Part shown: positions 46,997 to 58,160 of the stretch, in pieces
Layout: each line of letters starts with the position of its first letter
Position numbering within the stretch: position 1 is the stretch's first letter
Assembly: GCF_001510665.1 (NCBI RefSeq)
Contig: NZ_LMTI01000001.1
Location: 151,793 to 215,792, forward strand
Length of the DNA stretch: 64,000 nucleotides
Direction of reading: 5' to 3'
Origin: Bacillus sp. FJAT-27445
GTDB taxonomy: Bacteria > Bacillota > Bacilli > Bacillales > Cytobacillaceae
Notes under the pieces: model-generated
Told to the model about the DNA's origin: nothing
Databases searched by the model: none
What the model saw: only the letters and a program-made list of their open reading frames with translations
Made by a program: the position numbers and the translations under genes

Positions 46997-49900
46997 ATGA
47001 ACACCCATTTAGAAGACAAGGCTGAACGCTTTCAAGTATTGCTCCAACAGCTTGAATTGACAGAAGATGCCCTTGTTCCGCATTTTCGAAATGCAAGAAT
47101 AGAAAAAGTGCAAATTAGCCAAAAATCCAGAAAGATGCACTTTCTGCTGGCTGTCGAAAGAATTCTTCCGTACCCTGTTTTCAGCATGTTGGAAGCAAGG
47201 CTTAAACAAAAGTTTTCTGAATTAGCCAAAGAGGTTTCCTTCGAGGTAAATGTATCCGACCAATCAATCTCAGACGAATTGATCCATGGCTACTGGCAAA
47301 AATGCATTCAGGAAATAGACGGCATAGCTCCACCGCTCCTAAAGCTTATGCATGAACAAGCCCCAAAAATCCACGGTTCGAGGCTGATCCTGTCTGTAAG
47401 GAACGAGGCAGAGGGTGGAGCCATCAAAAATAAATACAGCGGCATGATTTCATCCATCTACCAATCTTTTGGATTTCCATACCTCTCACTTGATATTGAA
47501 ATGCTTACCGATGAAAAAAATGACGAATACTGGAAATTCATGGAGGCAAAGCAAAAAGAGGACCAGGAACGTGCGTTGCTTGCAGTCGCCGAGCTTCAAA
47601 AGCGTGAATCCGAAAAAGACCAGAATGGCGCCGGGGCTTCCGAAGGACCGCTAGTGATTGGCCTGACGATTAAAGCTGATGCTGAATTCCGCAATTTGAT
47701 TGAAATTGTTGACGAGGAAAGAAGGATTGCGGTAGAGGGCTATATTTTTGATGCCGAAACGAGGGACCTGCGTAGCGGAAGGACGCTATTAACCTTTAAA
47801 ATAACCGATTATACAAGTTCGATCATGGTGAAAATGTTTTCCCGGGACAAAGAAGACGCCGCCCAATACCAGCGGGTGAAAAAAGGTATGTGGGCAAGGG
47901 TGCGAGGAAGCATCCAAAACGACACATTTGTCCGCGACCTTGTCATGATTGGCAACGATATTAATGAAATTAGGCCTGTTAGCAGGCAGGATAAGGCACC
48001 CGAAGGCGAAAAAAGGGTTGAGCTTCACCTTCATACCCCGATGAGCCAGATGGATGCCGTTACGTCAGTCGCAGCACTTGTTGCACAAGCGAAGAAGTGG
48101 GGCCATAAAGCTGTGGCCATCACGGATCATGCTGTGGCGCAGTCATTTCCTGAAGCTTTTTCAGCCGGGAAGAAAAATGACATTAAGATCCTCTATGGGA
48201 TCGAGGCAAACCTTGTCGATGACGGTGTCCCAATCGCATATAATGATTCACACCGCCTTCTTGCAGAAGATACTTATGTTGTTTTCGACGTAGAAACAAC
48301 GGGTTTGTCCGCATTTTATGACACGATTATTGAGCTTGCAGCAGTAAAAATAAGAGACGGGGAAATTATCGACCGTTTCGAATCGTTTGCCAATCCGCAC
48401 CACCGCCTATCTGCGACAACCATCAATCTTACTGGGATCACCGATGATATGGTTCAGAATGCTCCTGAGGTCGGCGAGGTGCTGGAACGATTCAAAACAT
48501 GGACGGAAGATTCCATTCTGGTTGCTCATAATGCTTCCTTTGATATGGGCTTCCTGAATACAGGCTATAAAAAACTTGGATATGGAAAGTCGCCGAATCC
48601 TGTCATCGATACACTTGAATTGGCGCGTTTCCTGTATCCGGAGATGAAAAACCACAGGCTGAATACATTGGCAAAGAAATTCGATGTCGAACTGACCCAG
48701 CATCACCGGGCAATTTACGATGCAGAGGCAACTGGCTACCTACTGATGAAAATGCTGAAGGACTCCCTGGAAAAAGGCATTGAATTCCATGACCAGTTTA
48801 ACGAAAACATGGGCAAAGGGAATGCCTTCCAGCGAGCACGTCCTTATCACTGCACACTTCTCGCGCAAAATGAGGCTGGCCTTAAAAACCTGTTCAAGCT
48901 TATTTCGATTTCGCATCTTAACTATTTTTACCGGGTTCCAAGAATTCCAAGGTCGGTTTTGCAAAAATACAGGGAAGGCATCCTGGTCGGATCCGGCTGT
49001 GACCGGGGAGAAGTCTTTGAAACTATGATGCAAAAGTCTCCCGAAGAAGCTGAGGAATTGGCGGGCTTTTACGATTATATCGAAGTAATGCCAAAGCCGG
49101 TATATGCCCATCTGATTGAAATGGAGCTAGTCAGGAATGAAAAAGCGCTCGAGGAAATCATCGGCAACATTGTCAAGGTTGGCGAAAAGCTTGGACTCCC
49201 TGTCGTGGCAACCGGCAATGTCCACTATTTAAACGAAAACGACAAAATTTACCGTAAAATACTGATCAACTCCCAGGGTGGGGCAAACCCGCTAAATCGG
49301 CATAATCTTCCTGATGTCCATTTCAGGACAACGGATGAAATGATAAAGGAATTCAGCTTTCTCGGCCTTGAAAAGGCAACGGAGCTTGTGGTTGCAAACA
49401 CGAACCGGGTTGCGGATATGATTGAATCCATCAAGCCGATCAAGGACGACTTGTATACGCCGAAAATTGAAGGCGCAGACGATGAGATGAGAGAAATGAG
49501 CTACGCGATGGCCAAGAGGATTTACGGCGAGCCCCTTCCGGAAATTGTTGAAGCCAGGCTCGAGAAAGAACTTAAGAGCATCATTGGCCACGGCTTCGCG
49601 GTTATTTATCTGATTTCCCATAAGCTTGTAAAAAAATCGCTTGATGATGGGTATCTAGTTGGTTCACGGGGTTCAGTCGGTTCATCGTTCGTTGCAACGA
49701 TGACCGAGATTACAGAGGTCAATCCGCTCCCGCCTCATTATGTATGCCCGAAGTGCAAGCATTCAGAGTTTTTTAATGATGGTTCGGTTGGGTCAGGATT
49801 CGACCTTCCCGATAAAAACTGCCAGCAATGCGGGGCCAAGTACAGGAAAGATGGCCATGACATACCGTTTGAAACCTTCCTTGGCTTCAAAGGGGACAAG

Positions 49901-51325
49901 GTGCCCGATATTGATTTGAACTTCTCTGGGGAATACCAGCCAAGGGCGCACAATTATACGAAAGTCCTGTTCGGGGAAGACAATGTATACCGTGCGGGTA
50001 CGATTGGCACAGTTGCCGATAAGACGGCTTTCGGCTATGTGAAGGCTTATCAGCAGGAAAATAACCTCCAGCTTAGAGGAGCGGAAATCGATCGGCTGGC
50101 GTCCGGCTGTACGGGAGTCAAACGGACAACCGGCCAGCACCCTGGCGGGATCATCGTCGTTCCGGACTATATGGAGATTTATGATTTTTCGCCAATCCAG
50201 TTCCCTGCCGATTCGGCAACCTCGGAATGGAAGACAACCCATTTCGACTTCCATTCAATCCATGATAATTTGCTAAAGCTGGATATACTTGGCCACGATG
50301 ATCCGACAGTAATCCGGATGCTCCAGGATTTAAGCGGCATTGATCCAAAAACGATTCCAACGGACGATCCTGAGGTCATGAAAATATTCAGCGGAACCGA
50401 ATCGCTTGGAGTGACGGAAGAGCAAATCATGTGTAAAACCGGTACGCTCGGAATTCCGGAATTCGGGACAAGGTTCGTCCGCCAGATGCTCGAGGATACG
50501 AAGCCTACAACATTCTCGGAGCTGGTCCAAATTTCAGGCCTTTCCCATGGTACCGATGTATGGCTTGGAAACGCTCAGGAATTGATCCACAATAAAACGT
50601 GCACCCTTAGCGAAGTCATCGGCTGCCGTGACGACATTATGGTCTATTTGATTTATCAGGGGCTAGACCCGGCATTCGCTTTTAAAATCATGGAATCCGT
50701 CCGAAAAGGCAAAGGGCTGACGGACGAAATGGAAGCGGAAATGCGGAAAAATCAAGTTCCGGAATGGTATATCGACTCGTGCAAAAAGATAAAGTACATG
50801 TTCCCCAAGGCTCACGCGGCTGCTTATGTCCTTATGGCTGTTAGGATTGCCTATTTCAAAGTGCATCTGCCTCTTCTGTATTACGCGGCATACTTCACGG
50901 TAAGGGCTGAGGATTTCGATATCGAAGCAATGGCGAGGGGCTCGGAGGCTATCAGGGCGAAAATTGAAGAAATCAATGTGAAAGGCCTTGATGCATCGCC
51001 AAAGGAAAAGAACCTGCTGACAGTTCTCGAACTTGCGCTTGAGATGTGTGAGCGGGGTTTCTCATTCCAAAAAATTGACTTGTACAAGTCATCTGCGGCT
51101 GAATTCATTATCGAAGGCGATTCCCTGATTCCGCCATTCAACTCCATACCTGGCTTAGGTACAAATGCGGCTGAAAACATTGTCCGAGCGAGGGAAAAGG
51201 GAGAATTCCTCTCAAAGGAAGACCTCCAGCAGCGCGGGAAGGTTTCAAAAACCATACTGGAATACATGGACAAACAAGGATGTCTCGATGCGCTTCCTGA
51301 ACAGAACCAGCTATCTCTTTTTTAG
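46997..51325 (+). CDS. polC: DNA polymerase III PolC
   Basis: 1442-aa Gram-positive replicative polymerase with its own proofreading exonuclease. Order: N-terminal domain, OB fold (about 235-320), PHP domain (from about 335, [13 protein letters not shown]) interrupted by the DEDDh exonuclease (VFDVETTGL near 427-435), the rest of PHP, a CPKC...CQQCG zinc site near 916-945, the catalytic palm with [12 protein letters not shown] near 968-979, fingers, and the tandem helix-hairpin-helix C-terminus ending NQLSLF. That last hexapeptide matches a clamp-binding motif (QLSLF). Length is as in B. subtilis. Confidence 0.98.
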   Translation: MNTHLEDKAERFQVLLQQLELTEDALVPHFRNARIEKVQISQKSRKMHFLLAVERILPYPVFSMLEARLKQKFSELAKEVSFEVNVSDQSISDELIHGYWQKCIQEIDGIAPPLLKLMHEQAPKIHGSRLILSVRNEAEGGAIKNKYSGMISSIYQSFGFPYLSLDIEMLTDEKNDEYWKFMEAKQKEDQERALLAVAELQKRESEKDQNGAGASEGPLVIGLTIKADAEFRNLIEIVDEERRIAVEGYIFDAETRDLRSGRTLLTFKITDYTSSIMVKMFSRDKEDAAQYQRVKKGMWARVRGSIQNDTFVRDLVMIGNDINEIRPVSRQDKAPEGEKRVELHLHTPMSQMDAVTSVAALVAQAKKWGHKAVAITDHAVAQSFPEAFSAGKKNDIKILYGIEANLVDDGVPIAYNDSHRLLAEDTYVVFDVETTGLSAFYDTIIELAAVKIRDGEIIDRFESFANPHHRLSATTINLTGITDDMVQNAPEVGEVLERFKTWTEDSILVAHNASFDMGFLNTGYKKLGYGKSPNPVIDTLELARFLYPEMKNHRLNTLAKKFDVELTQHHRAIYDAEATGYLLMKMLKDSLEKGIEFHDQFNENMGKGNAFQRARPYHCTLLAQNEAGLKNLFKLISISHLNYFYRVPRIPRSVLQKYREGILVGSGCDRGEVFETMMQKSPEEAEELAGFYDYIEVMPKPVYAHLIEMELVRNEKALEEIIGNIVKVGEKLGLPVVATGNVHYLNENDKIYRKILINSQGGANPLNRHNLPDVHFRTTDEMIKEFSFLGLEKATELVVANTNRVADMIESIKPIKDDLYTPKIEGADDEMREMSYAMAKRIYGEPLPEIVEARLEKELKSIIGHGFAVIYLISHKLVKKSLDDGYLVGSRGSVGSSFVATMTEITEVNPLPPHYVCPKCKHSEFFNDGSVGSGFDLPDKNCQQCGAKYRKDGHDIPFETFLGFKGDKVPDIDLNFSGEYQPRAHNYTKVLFGEDNVYRAGTIGTVADKTAFGYVKAYQQENNLQLRGAEIDRLASGCTGVKRTTGQHPGGIIVVPDYMEIYDFSPIQFPADSATSEWKTTHFDFHSIHDNLLKLDILGHDDPTVIRMLQDLSGIDPKTIPTDDPEVMKIFSGTESLGVTEEQIMCKTGTLGIPEFGTRFVRQMLEDTKPTTFSELVQISGLSHGTDVWLGNAQELIHNKTCTLSEVIGCRDDIMVYLIYQGLDPAFAFKIMESVRKGKGLTDEMEAEMRKNQVPEWYIDSCKKIKYMFPKAHAAAYVLMAVRIAYFKVHLPLLYYAAYFTVRAEDFDIEAMARGSEAIRAKIEEINVKGLDASPKEKNLLTVLELALEMCERGFSFQKIDLYKSSAAEFIIEGDSLIPPFNSIPGLGTNAAENIVRAREKGEFLSKEDLQQRGKVSKTILEYMDKQGCLDALPEQNQLSLF

Positions 51326-51348
51326 TTCAAGAGAAGCGGGCAGGCAAT

Positions 51349-51377
51349 TTGCATTAAAGTAATGTGTATGATATAGT
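51349..51377 (+). promoter_or_regulatory. Sigma-A promoter for rimP-nusA-infB operon
   Basis: -35 TTGCAT (51349-51354), 17-bp spacer, -10 TATAGT (51372-51377). Confidence 0.75.
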
Positions 51378-51408
51378 TTTATTGGAAATACTAAGCAAAC
51401 TGTCGCGG

Positions 51409-51440
51409 AAGAGTGGGGAAACCCACTCTTTCGTTGTTGT
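51409..51440 (+). terminator. Leader terminator/attenuator before rimP
   Basis: Stem AAGAGTGGG (51409-51417), loop gaaa, CCCACTCTT (51422-51430), then TCGTTGTTGT, a weak U tract. It lies about 25 nt after the predicted start and before the first gene, so it cannot serve polC only. In B. subtilis the nusA operon leader has a NusA-dependent terminator giving autoregulation; the position and weak tail fit that. Confidence 0.7.
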
Positions 51441-51522
51441 CAAGGGCAATTTGCAGGGTAAATGATAAAAGTCTCCGCAAAAAGCACAAAATATGTGCAA
51501 TGAGCAGTAAAGGAGGTTAGCG

Positions 51523-51993
51523 ATGAGCAAGGTAATTGAAGTGGTGGAACAACTGGCCACTCCGATTGTGACTGATCTTGGCCTTGAATTGGTTGATGTT
51601 GAATATGTTAAAGAAGGCCGGGATTGGTTTTTGCGGCTTTATATCGATAAGGAAAATGGCGTCGATATTGAGGAGTGCGGAACGGTCAGCGAACGCTTGA
51701 GCGAAAAGCTCGATGAACTTGACCCGATTCCCCATAACTATTTCCTAGAGGTTTCATCTCCAGGTGCCGAAAGGCCATTGAAAAAGGAAAAAGATTTCGT
51801 TAACTCAATTGGCAAGAATGTTTTTATTAAGACATATGAGCCAATAGGCGAGGAAAAGTCGTTTGAAGGCACTTTGCTGGAATTTGACGGCGAGACAGTC
51901 AAAATTGAAATCAAAGTGAAAACGCGCAAAAAGACAATAGACATTCCTTATGAAAAAGTAGCTAGCGCCAGGTTGGCGGTTACGTTTAGCTGA
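51523..51993 (+). CDS. rimP: Ribosome maturation factor RimP
   Basis: 156-aa RimP (YlxS), needed for 30S assembly through early S12/pseudoknot events. The N-terminal domain contains [13 protein letters not shown] and [12 protein letters not shown]; the C-terminal SH3-like domain follows. AGGAGGT precedes the ATG. First gene of the rimP-nusA-ylxR-ylxQ-infB-ylxP-rbfA run; a 104-bp gap holding GC-rich hairpin potential (GTTCCC/GGGAAC at 52025-52041) separates it from nusA. Confidence 0.96.
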   Translation: MSKVIEVVEQLATPIVTDLGLELVDVEYVKEGRDWFLRLYIDKENGVDIEECGTVSERLSEKLDELDPIPHNYFLEVSSPGAERPLKKEKDFVNSIGKNVFIKTYEPIGEEKSFEGTLLEFDGETVKIEIKVKTRKKTIDIPYEKVASARLAVTFS

Positions 51994-52097
51994 AGCTAGC
52001 CCATGCTGCTGGCAGGTGGGCTGAAGTTCCCGAGCGGGGAACGTTTTGCCCGCCCGGCCAGGCTACTCAAAAAAATGCAAAAGGGGGAAACAAACCC

Positions 52098-53231
52098 ATG
52101 AGCAGCGAACTTTTGGATGCTCTCATTATACTGGAAAGAGACAAGGGAATTTCCAGGGATGTACTTATTGAAGCGATTGAAGCAGCCCTTATATCGGCAT
52201 ATCGCCGGAACTTTAACCAGGCGCAGAATGTAAGAATCGATATTAACATGGAAAATGGGCTGATGCGCGTTTTCGCTAGGAAAGAAGTAGTTGATGAGGT
52301 TTTCGACCCGCGTTTGGAAATTTCTATTGATGAGGCCAGGGAAATCAATCCGAATTACCATGTCGAGGATATTGTTGAAATGGAAGTGACTCCAAAGAAT
52401 TTCGGGAGGATTGCTGCCCAGACCGCCAAGCAGGTCGTGACCCAGCGAGTCCGTGAGGCTGAACGAGGAATCATTTATTCCGAATTCATTGACCGTGAAG
52501 AAGATATCATGACAGGGATTGTCCAAAGGATCGACTCCAAATTTATTTACGTGAGCCTTGGTAAAATAGAAGCTCTTTTGCCTGTTAACGAGCAAATGCC
52601 TAATGAGAACTACAAGCCGCACGATAGGATTAAAGTTTTTATCACAAAAGTTGAAAAGACAACAAAAGGGCCGCAGATTTTTGTTTCAAGGACACATCCG
52701 GGCCTTTTGAAGAGGCTTTTTGAAATTGAAGTACCGGAAATCTATGACGGCACAGTCGAAATTAAATCTGTTGCGCGCGAGGCGGGCGACAGGTCAAAAA
52801 TATCCGTCCATTCCGAAAATGCGGAAGTAGATCCGGTTGGTTCATGCGTCGGCCCGAAAGGAACTAGGGTACAGGCGGTTGTGAATGAGCTGAAGGGCGA
52901 AAAAATTGATATCGTAAAGTGGTCCGATGATCCGGTTATCTTCGTCGCAAACTCACTAAGCCCATCAAAGGTGCTTGATGTCATTGTCAATGAGGCTGAA
53001 AAAGCGACAACAGTCATTGTGCCGGACTACCAGCTTTCGCTCGCAATTGGCAAACGTGGCCAAAACGCCCGCCTTGCCGCAAAATTGACCGGCTGGAAGA
53101 TTGATATCAAGGCGGAAACCGATGCGAGGGAAATAGGTATTTTCCCGCGTGAGGAAACGATTAGGCTTTTTGATGAAGAGGAAGAGTTTTACGAGGAAGA
53201 TGATTATGGCTTTGAAGAGGACACGGATTAA
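52098..53231 (+). CDS. nusA: Transcription termination/antitermination factor NusA
   Basis: 377-aa NusA that binds RNA polymerase and RNA and stimulates pausing and intrinsic termination. The N-terminal domain (about 1-125) is followed by S1 (about 135-200), KH1 and KH2 (about 205-345; GPKGTRVQAVVNEL and IGKRGQNARLAAKL are the KH loops), then a short acidic tail (EEEEFYEEDDYGFEEDTD-like). It lacks the C-terminal acidic repeats of E. coli NusA, as is normal for Bacillus. Confidence 0.98.
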   Translation: MSSELLDALIILERDKGISRDVLIEAIEAALISAYRRNFNQAQNVRIDINMENGLMRVFARKEVVDEVFDPRLEISIDEAREINPNYHVEDIVEMEVTPKNFGRIAAQTAKQVVTQRVREAERGIIYSEFIDREEDIMTGIVQRIDSKFIYVSLGKIEALLPVNEQMPNENYKPHDRIKVFITKVEKTTKGPQIFVSRTHPGLLKRLFEIEVPEIYDGTVEIKSVAREAGDRSKISVHSENAEVDPVGSCVGPKGTRVQAVVNELKGEKIDIVKWSDDPVIFVANSLSPSKVLDVIVNEAEKATTVIVPDYQLSLAIGKRGQNARLAAKLTGWKIDIKAETDAREIGIFPREETIRLFDEEEEFYEEDDYGFEEDTD

Positions 53232-53249
53232 AGAGCGGAGGGAATTGGC

Positions 53250-53531
53250 GTGAACAAAATGAAAAAGGTTCCGATGCGTAAATGTGTCGCAACAGGGGAA
53301 ATGAAGCCCAAAAAAGAACTTGTTCGCATCGTCCGCTCAAAAGAAGGAGAGGTTTCAATTGATCCAACAGGTAAAAAGTCGGGCCGCGGAGCCTATCTTT
53401 CCCTGGATCGTGAAGCCATCCTTTTGGCAAAAAAGAAGAATGTACTATCAAACCATTTGCAAACTGACATAGATTCTACTTTATATGACGAGCTCCTTGG
53501 GCTCATTGAAAAGGAGAAACGGCAATCCTGA
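53250..53531 (+). CDS. ylxR: YlxR family RNA-binding protein (RnpM)
   Basis: 93-aa DUF448 protein, recently described in B. subtilis as an RNase P modulator. The motif [19 protein letters not shown] and the GRGAYL block are family signatures. AGCGGAGGG precedes it, with GTG as the start at 53250 giving [12 protein letters not shown]. Its TGA stop overlaps the ylxQ ATG by one base. Confidence 0.92.
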   Translation: MNKMKKVPMRKCVATGEMKPKKELVRIVRSKEGEVSIDPTGKKSGRGAYLSLDREAILLAKKKNVLSNHLQTDIDSTLYDELLGLIEKEKRQS

Positions 53532-53833
53532 TGAAACCAAATCAATGGATGTCATTGCTTGGCTTGGCAAATCGGGCACGCAAAATCATTTCAGGGGAAG
53601 AACTTTCCATAAAGGAAATCCGGAGCGGAAAGGCAAAATTGATCCTGCTATCCGCGGATGCATCAGCCAATACAACCAAAAAAATAACCGATAAGTGTAA
53701 AACCTACCAGGTGCCATGCAAGACTGTTGATAACCGATTCGACCTTGGATTGGCAATTGGAAAGGAAGCGCGCGTCGTTGTGGCTGTACTGGATGATGGA
53801 TTTGCCGCGAAATTGATGACACTGCTCGATTAA
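53531..53833 (+). CDS. ylxQ: L7Ae-like ribosomal protein YlxQ
   Basis: 100-aa member of the L7Ae/L30e/S12e/Gadd45 family, which binds kink-turn [34 protein letters not shown] and [16 protein letters not shown] are conserved blocks. It starts one base inside the ylxR stop, indicating coupled translation. The exact role in Bacillus is unsettled. Confidence 0.93.
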   Translation: MKPNQWMSLLGLANRARKIISGEELSIKEIRSGKAKLILLSADASANTTKKITDKCKTYQVPCKTVDNRFDLGLAIGKEARVVVAVLDDGFAAKLMTLLD

Positions 53834-53852
53834 TACTAGCGGGGGTGAAAGA

Positions 53853-56426
53853 ATGAGTAAAACACGTGTATATGAATACGCAAAGAAATACAATGTTTCA
53901 AGTAAAGATATTATTGCTAAATTGAAAGATATGAATGTCGAAGTCTCAAACCATATGGCTACGATTGAAAAGGATGCTTTCAGTAAACTGGAAGCCATTT
54001 ACAATAAAAAGGATGAGAGACAGCCGGCAAGGCAGCAGCAAGGGGACCAAAACAGCCGTCCTCAACAAGCAAGCCGCGATAGCCGTCCAGAGGGCAGCCA
54101 GCAGTCGCAAAACAGGGATAGCCGCCCACAAGGAAATCGCGATAGCCGCCCACAAGGCAGCCAAACTTCGCGTCCACAGGGGAGCCAAGCTTCCCGTCCA
54201 CAGGGCAGCCAAGCTTCGCGTCCGCAAGGCAGCCAGGCTTCGCGTCCACAGGGCAGTCAAGCTTCGCGTCCGCAAGGCGGCCAAGCTTCGCGTCCACAGG
54301 GCAGCCAAGCTTCGCGTCCACAGGGGAGCCAAGCTTCACGTCCACAGGGGAGCCAAGCTTCACGTCCACAAGGAAATCGTGATGGCCGCCCGCAAGGCAG
54401 CCAAGCTTCGCGTCCACAGGGCGGACAGCAAAGCCGTCCACAGTCTGGGCAGCAAGGACGGCCGCAACAGGCGGGAGCTGGAAGCCAGCAAAGGCCGGCA
54501 TCAAAACCAGCCGGACAAAAGCCTCCTGAAAACAGGTCAAAAGATAATAAAGGGTTCAATAAAGGGAAAACTCCAAATAGGCCTAACCAGAACCAGGGGC
54601 AAAACAGGAATAAGCCTGGTAAAAAGCCACAACAGCATCAGGCTGCTCCTCCTGTAAAAAAGGAAAGGGAGCTGCCTGAAAAAATTACCTTCAGTGAATC
54701 CCTGACGGTTGCGGAGCTTGCCAAGAAGCTTTATCGGGAACCATCCGAAATCATTAAAAAGCTGTTCCTTCTTGGAGTGATGGCAACCATCAACCAGGAA
54801 CTTGACAAGGATGCGATCGAACTGATTGCGGGTGAGTACGGCGTTGAAGTGGAAGAGGAAATTAAAATCGATACAACGGACCTAGAGGTTTATTTCACCG
54901 AGGATGAGCAAGGAGAGCTCGTTGAAAGGCCATCTGTTGTAACAATTATGGGCCACGTTGACCACGGTAAAACAACCTTGCTCGATTCAATCCGAAATAC
55001 GAAGGTCACCGCTGGAGAAGCTGGGGGAATAACACAGCATATTGGCGCATACCAGGTAGAAGAAAACGGCAAAAAGATCACTTTCCTTGATACACCTGGA
55101 CACGCTGCGTTCACAACTATGCGTGCGCGTGGTGCTAAGATCACCGATATCACCATCCTTGTTGTTGCAGCCGATGATGGCGTGATGCCTCAGACGGTCG
55201 AGGCGATCAATCATGCAAAAGCTGCAGAAGTACCAATTATTGTCGCCATCAACAAGATGGATAAGCCTACTGCCAATCCGGATAAAGTTATGCAGGAATT
55301 GACAGAGCATGGCCTTGTGTCAGAAGCATGGGGCGGAGATACGATTTTTGTTCCCCTTTCAGCGAAGACAGGAGAAGGTATCGATAATCTTCTGGAAATG
55401 ATCCTACTTGTTGGTGAAGTTGAAGAATACAAAGCAAATCCTAACCGGAAAGCGGTTGGAACTGTGATTGAGGCCCAGCTTGATAAAGGCCGCGGCTCTG
55501 TCGCGACATTGCTTGTACAAAACGGAACACTGAAAATCGGCGATCCAATTGTTGTCGGCGGTACGTTTGGCCGCGTCCGCGCGATGGTTAACGACAAAGG
55601 GCGCCGAGTGAAAGAAGCCGGCCCTTCAACCCCGGTTGAAATTACAGGATTGAACGATGTACCTCAGGCTGGCGACCGTTTTGTCGTCTTTGAAGATGAG
55701 AAAACTGCAAGGCAGGTAGGGGAATCCCGTGCCTCACAGGCATTGGTTGCATCCCGAGGCGAAAAATCCCGCGTAAGCCTAGATAACTTGTTTGAACAGT
55801 TAAAACTAGGGGAAATGAAAGACTTGAACATCATAATAAAAGCCGATGCTCAAGGTTCTGCAGAAGCAATGGCTGGATCACTTATGAAAATTGAAGTTCC
55901 AGGAATCAATATCCGAATCATCCATACTGGAGTCGGTGCTATTAATGAATCCGACATCACTCTAGCAGCTGCTTCAAATGCTATCGTCATTGGATTTAAT
56001 GTCCGTCCTGATGCGAATGCTAAGCGTGCAGCTGAGGCTGAAAAAGTGGATATGCGTCTGCACAGGATTATTTACAAGGTTATTGAAGAGATTGAAGCAG
56101 CTATGAAAGGAATGCTTGATCCTGAATTCCAGGAGAAAGTTATCGGGCAGGCTGAAGTCCGCCAGACATTCAAAGTATCCAAAATTGGTACAATTGCCGG
56201 TTCATATGTAACAGATGGCAAGATTACCCGAGATAGCGGTATCCGTGTCATTCGTGACGGCATCGTCATTTTTGAAGGAACAATTGACGCCTTGAAGCGT
56301 TTCAAGGATGATGCCAAGGAAGTCGCACAAGGATATGAATGCGGTATAACCATTAAAAACTTCAATGATGTCAAGGAAGGCGATATCTTCGAAGCGTTCA
56401 TCATGGAAGAGATCGAAAGAAAATGA
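53853..56426 (+). CDS. infB: Translation initiation factor IF-2
   Basis: 857-aa IF-2, which places initiator tRNA on the ribosome. The N-terminal IF2_N domain (1-55) is followed by a long disordered linker (about 55-280) made largely of 14 octapeptide units of SQASRPQG type (87-198), then the second N domain (from about 285), the G domain with GHVDHGKTT near 367-375, DTPGH and NKMD motifs, and the C-terminal beta-barrel domains. The linker makes it much longer than the 716-residue B. subtilis protein. Bacillus can also make a shorter IF2 from an internal start. Confidence 0.97.
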   Translation: MSKTRVYEYAKKYNVSSKDIIAKLKDMNVEVSNHMATIEKDAFSKLEAIYNKKDERQPARQQQGDQNSRPQQASRDSRPEGSQQSQNRDSRPQGNRDSRPQGSQTSRPQGSQASRPQGSQASRPQGSQASRPQGSQASRPQGGQASRPQGSQASRPQGSQASRPQGSQASRPQGNRDGRPQGSQASRPQGGQQSRPQSGQQGRPQQAGAGSQQRPASKPAGQKPPENRSKDNKGFNKGKTPNRPNQNQGQNRNKPGKKPQQHQAAPPVKKERELPEKITFSESLTVAELAKKLYREPSEIIKKLFLLGVMATINQELDKDAIELIAGEYGVEVEEEIKIDTTDLEVYFTEDEQGELVERPSVVTIMGHVDHGKTTLLDSIRNTKVTAGEAGGITQHIGAYQVEENGKKITFLDTPGHAAFTTMRARGAKITDITILVVAADDGVMPQTVEAINHAKAAEVPIIVAINKMDKPTANPDKVMQELTEHGLVSEAWGGDTIFVPLSAKTGEGIDNLLEMILLVGEVEEYKANPNRKAVGTVIEAQLDKGRGSVATLLVQNGTLKIGDPIVVGGTFGRVRAMVNDKGRRVKEAGPSTPVEITGLNDVPQAGDRFVVFEDEKTARQVGESRASQALVASRGEKSRVSLDNLFEQLKLGEMKDLNIIIKADAQGSAEAMAGSLMKIEVPGINIRIIHTGVGAINESDITLAAASNAIVIGFNVRPDANAKRAAEAEKVDMRLHRIIYKVIEEIEAAMKGMLDPEFQEKVIGQAEVRQTFKVSKIGTIAGSYVTDGKITRDSGIRVIRDGIVIFEGTIDALKRFKDDAKEVAQGYECGITIKNFNDVKEGDIFEAFIMEEIERK
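54111..54446 (+). repeat. 24-bp coding tandem repeat in infB
   Basis: Fourteen consecutive 24-bp units encoding variants of SQASRPQG ([32 protein letters not shown]). Several units are identical at the DNA level (for example GCCAAGCTTCGCGTCCAC), which points to recent expansion by slippage or unequal recombination. Confidence 0.92.
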
Positions 56427-56704
56427 TTGTAGGCATTGCAAGGTGCGAATGCATGATTTACAATGCTGGATCCCTTAAAGATAAACGGGCGGTCCTCCAA
56501 AGGATCATCACGCGCATTAGGCAAAAATACAATGTTTCGGTTTCGGAAGTGGATTATCAGGATGCGTGGCAAAGAACCGCAATTGCGGTCGCTGCCATTG
56601 CATCTTCGAAGGTACCCGCTGAGAGGGAAATTCAAAACGCAATTAAGCTTATTGATTCCTTTCCAGAAATAGAAAGGACCCTTACCGATATAGAATGGCT
56701 TTAA
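56423..56704 (+). CDS. ylxP: YlxP family protein (DUF503)
   Basis: 93-aa DUF503 protein of unknown function, always between infB and rbfA in Firmicutes. The conserved stretch [26 protein letters not shown] is split here as [10 protein letters not shown] and [12 protein letters not shown]. The ATG overlaps the infB stop by 4 bp (ATGA). The position suggests a ribosome-related role, unproven. Confidence 0.93.
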   Translation: MIVGIARCECMIYNAGSLKDKRAVLQRIITRIRQKYNVSVSEVDYQDAWQRTAIAVAAIASSKVPAEREIQNAIKLIDSFPEIERTLTDIEWL

Positions 56705-56721
56705 AATACGAGGTGACTGAC

Positions 56722-57093
56722 ATGAGCCATAGAGCAAACCGTGTTGGAGAACAGATGAAAAAAGAGCTAAGTGAAATCATCGGCCGAAAAATAAAAGATC
56801 CCCGTATCGGATTTGTAACTGTAACGGATGTCCAGGTAACTGGCGACCTTCAGCAGGCGACTGTATACATTTCCGTCCTCGGCGATGAGGAACAGAGGGA
56901 AAACACCCTAAAAGGCCTTGCTACTGCGAAAGGGTTCATCCGGTCGGAAATTGGCAGCCGCATCCGTTTGCGGAAGACTCCTGAAATCGTTTTTGAATTT
57001 GATGAGTCGATTGATTACGGAAACAGGATTCAAAGCCTCCTCACCCAAATTCATAATGAAGATAAAAAAGGTGAAAACGGGGATGAGGAGTAG
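56722..57093 (+). CDS. rbfA: 30S ribosome-binding factor RbfA
   Basis: 123-aa KH-type factor for 16S 5'-end maturation and cold adaptation. The start [20 protein letters not shown] is characteristic; [19 protein letters not shown] and the [12 protein letters not shown] end fit the fold. ATG 56722 follows GAGGTG by 6 nt; the in-frame ATG 56695 lies inside ylxP and is rejected. Confidence 0.96.
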   Translation: MSHRANRVGEQMKKELSEIIGRKIKDPRIGFVTVTDVQVTGDLQQATVYISVLGDEEQRENTLKGLATAKGFIRSEIGSRIRLRKTPEIVFEFDESIDYGNRIQSLLTQIHNEDKKGENGDEE

Positions 57094-57097
57094 ACTG

Positions 57098-57130
57098 GAT
57101 GGGTAGACGTATGTCTATCCATCTTTTTTC
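57098..57130 (+). terminator. Intrinsic terminator after rbfA
   Basis: 11-bp stem GATGGGTAGAC (57098-57108), loop gtat, GTCTATCCATC (57113-57123) with one G-U pair, then six T. Confidence 0.88.
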
Positions 57131-57166
57131 TGATTAAAATAATATTGGGAAGGGAGCTGTACCCAA

Positions 57167-58090
57167 ATGGAAGGGATTTTGCCGTTATACAAACCGGCCG
57201 GACTAACCTCTCATGACTGTGTTTTTAAGCTGAGAAAAATATTAAGGACAAAGAAGATTGGACATACGGGCACCCTTGACCCTGATGTCACAGGCGTTTT
57301 GCCGATCTGCGTAGGGCGGGCGACCAAGGTAGCGGAATACATAACAGATGCCGGAAAAGCATATGAGGGTGAAGTGACGCTGGGCATATCCACCGAAACA
57401 GAGGACGCTTCAGGCGAAGTCGTCGATCAGGTGGCCATAACCCGAACAGTCAGCAGAGATGAAATCCTCTCGGTTCTTGAATCGCTGACAGGTGAGATTG
57501 TCCAAATTCCGCCAATGTATTCAGCAGTTAAAGTGAATGGAAAAAGGCTATATGAATACGCCCGCAAAGGGATTGAAGTAGAAAGGCCAGCAAGGAAGGT
57601 GTCAATTTTTCGTCTTGAATTGCTGGATGATCGAGTCGAATTTACTGGTGAAAAAATTACTTTCAGGTTCAGGGCCGAATGCAGCAAGGGAACTTACATC
57701 CGGACCCTCGCAGTCATGATTGGCGAGCGCCTTGGATATCCAGCCCATATGTCTTCCTTAATCCGAACTCGTTCAGCTTCCTACACACTCGAAGATTGCC
57801 TCAGCTTTTCCCAAATTGAGGAGATGATGGAAAATGGGGGAATTGACGCCGTAATGAGGCCGCTTGAGAGCGCGCTTTTGCATTTGCCGAAATACAGGAT
57901 AAATGATACATTAGCAGAGAAAGTGAAGAATGGCATTCGCCTCGCCGTTCCTGAAGAACTTATTGGGGTTACAGGCCCGATCGCATTGGAAAATGAGGCC
58001 GGCGAAGTGCTCGCAATTTATAGCGAGCATCCCGAGAAGCCTGGAATCATGAAGCCGGTCAAGGTGCTGCGCAACGACAGGGAACTTTAA
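57167..58090 (+). CDS. truB: tRNA pseudouridine-55 synthase
   Basis: 307-aa TruB that forms pseudouridine 55 in the T loop of tRNA. The catalytic aspartate is D38 in GHTGTLDPDVTGVLP; KVNGKRLYEYAR and CSKGTYIRTLA are motifs II/III, and a PUA-like C-terminal domain is present. GGGAGCTG-type site precedes the ATG. A 70-bp gap leads to ribF. Confidence 0.97.
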   Translation: MEGILPLYKPAGLTSHDCVFKLRKILRTKKIGHTGTLDPDVTGVLPICVGRATKVAEYITDAGKAYEGEVTLGISTETEDASGEVVDQVAITRTVSRDEILSVLESLTGEIVQIPPMYSAVKVNGKRLYEYARKGIEVERPARKVSIFRLELLDDRVEFTGEKITFRFRAECSKGTYIRTLAVMIGERLGYPAHMSSLIRTRSASYTLEDCLSFSQIEEMMENGGIDAVMRPLESALLHLPKYRINDTLAEKVKNGIRLAVPEELIGVTGPIALENEAGEVLAIYSEHPEKPGIMKPVKVLRNDREL

Positions 58091-58160
58091 AGAGAGTGCT
58101 CAAAAGGCTTCATGCTGGGGCTCAAAGGAGCCGCTGCTTTACGAGAAAGGTGAACCTATA

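Noticed and set aside
54111-54446. CRISPR-like array in infB
   Set aside because: Units are direct tandem repeats without spacers, in frame in a coding sequence, and no cas genes are nearby.
53935-54657. Long alternative-frame and antisense ORFs across the infB repeat region
   Set aside because: The 24-bp period keeps all frames free of stops. The products are pure repeats (AAKLRVHR-like) and the IF-2 frame is clearly the coding one.
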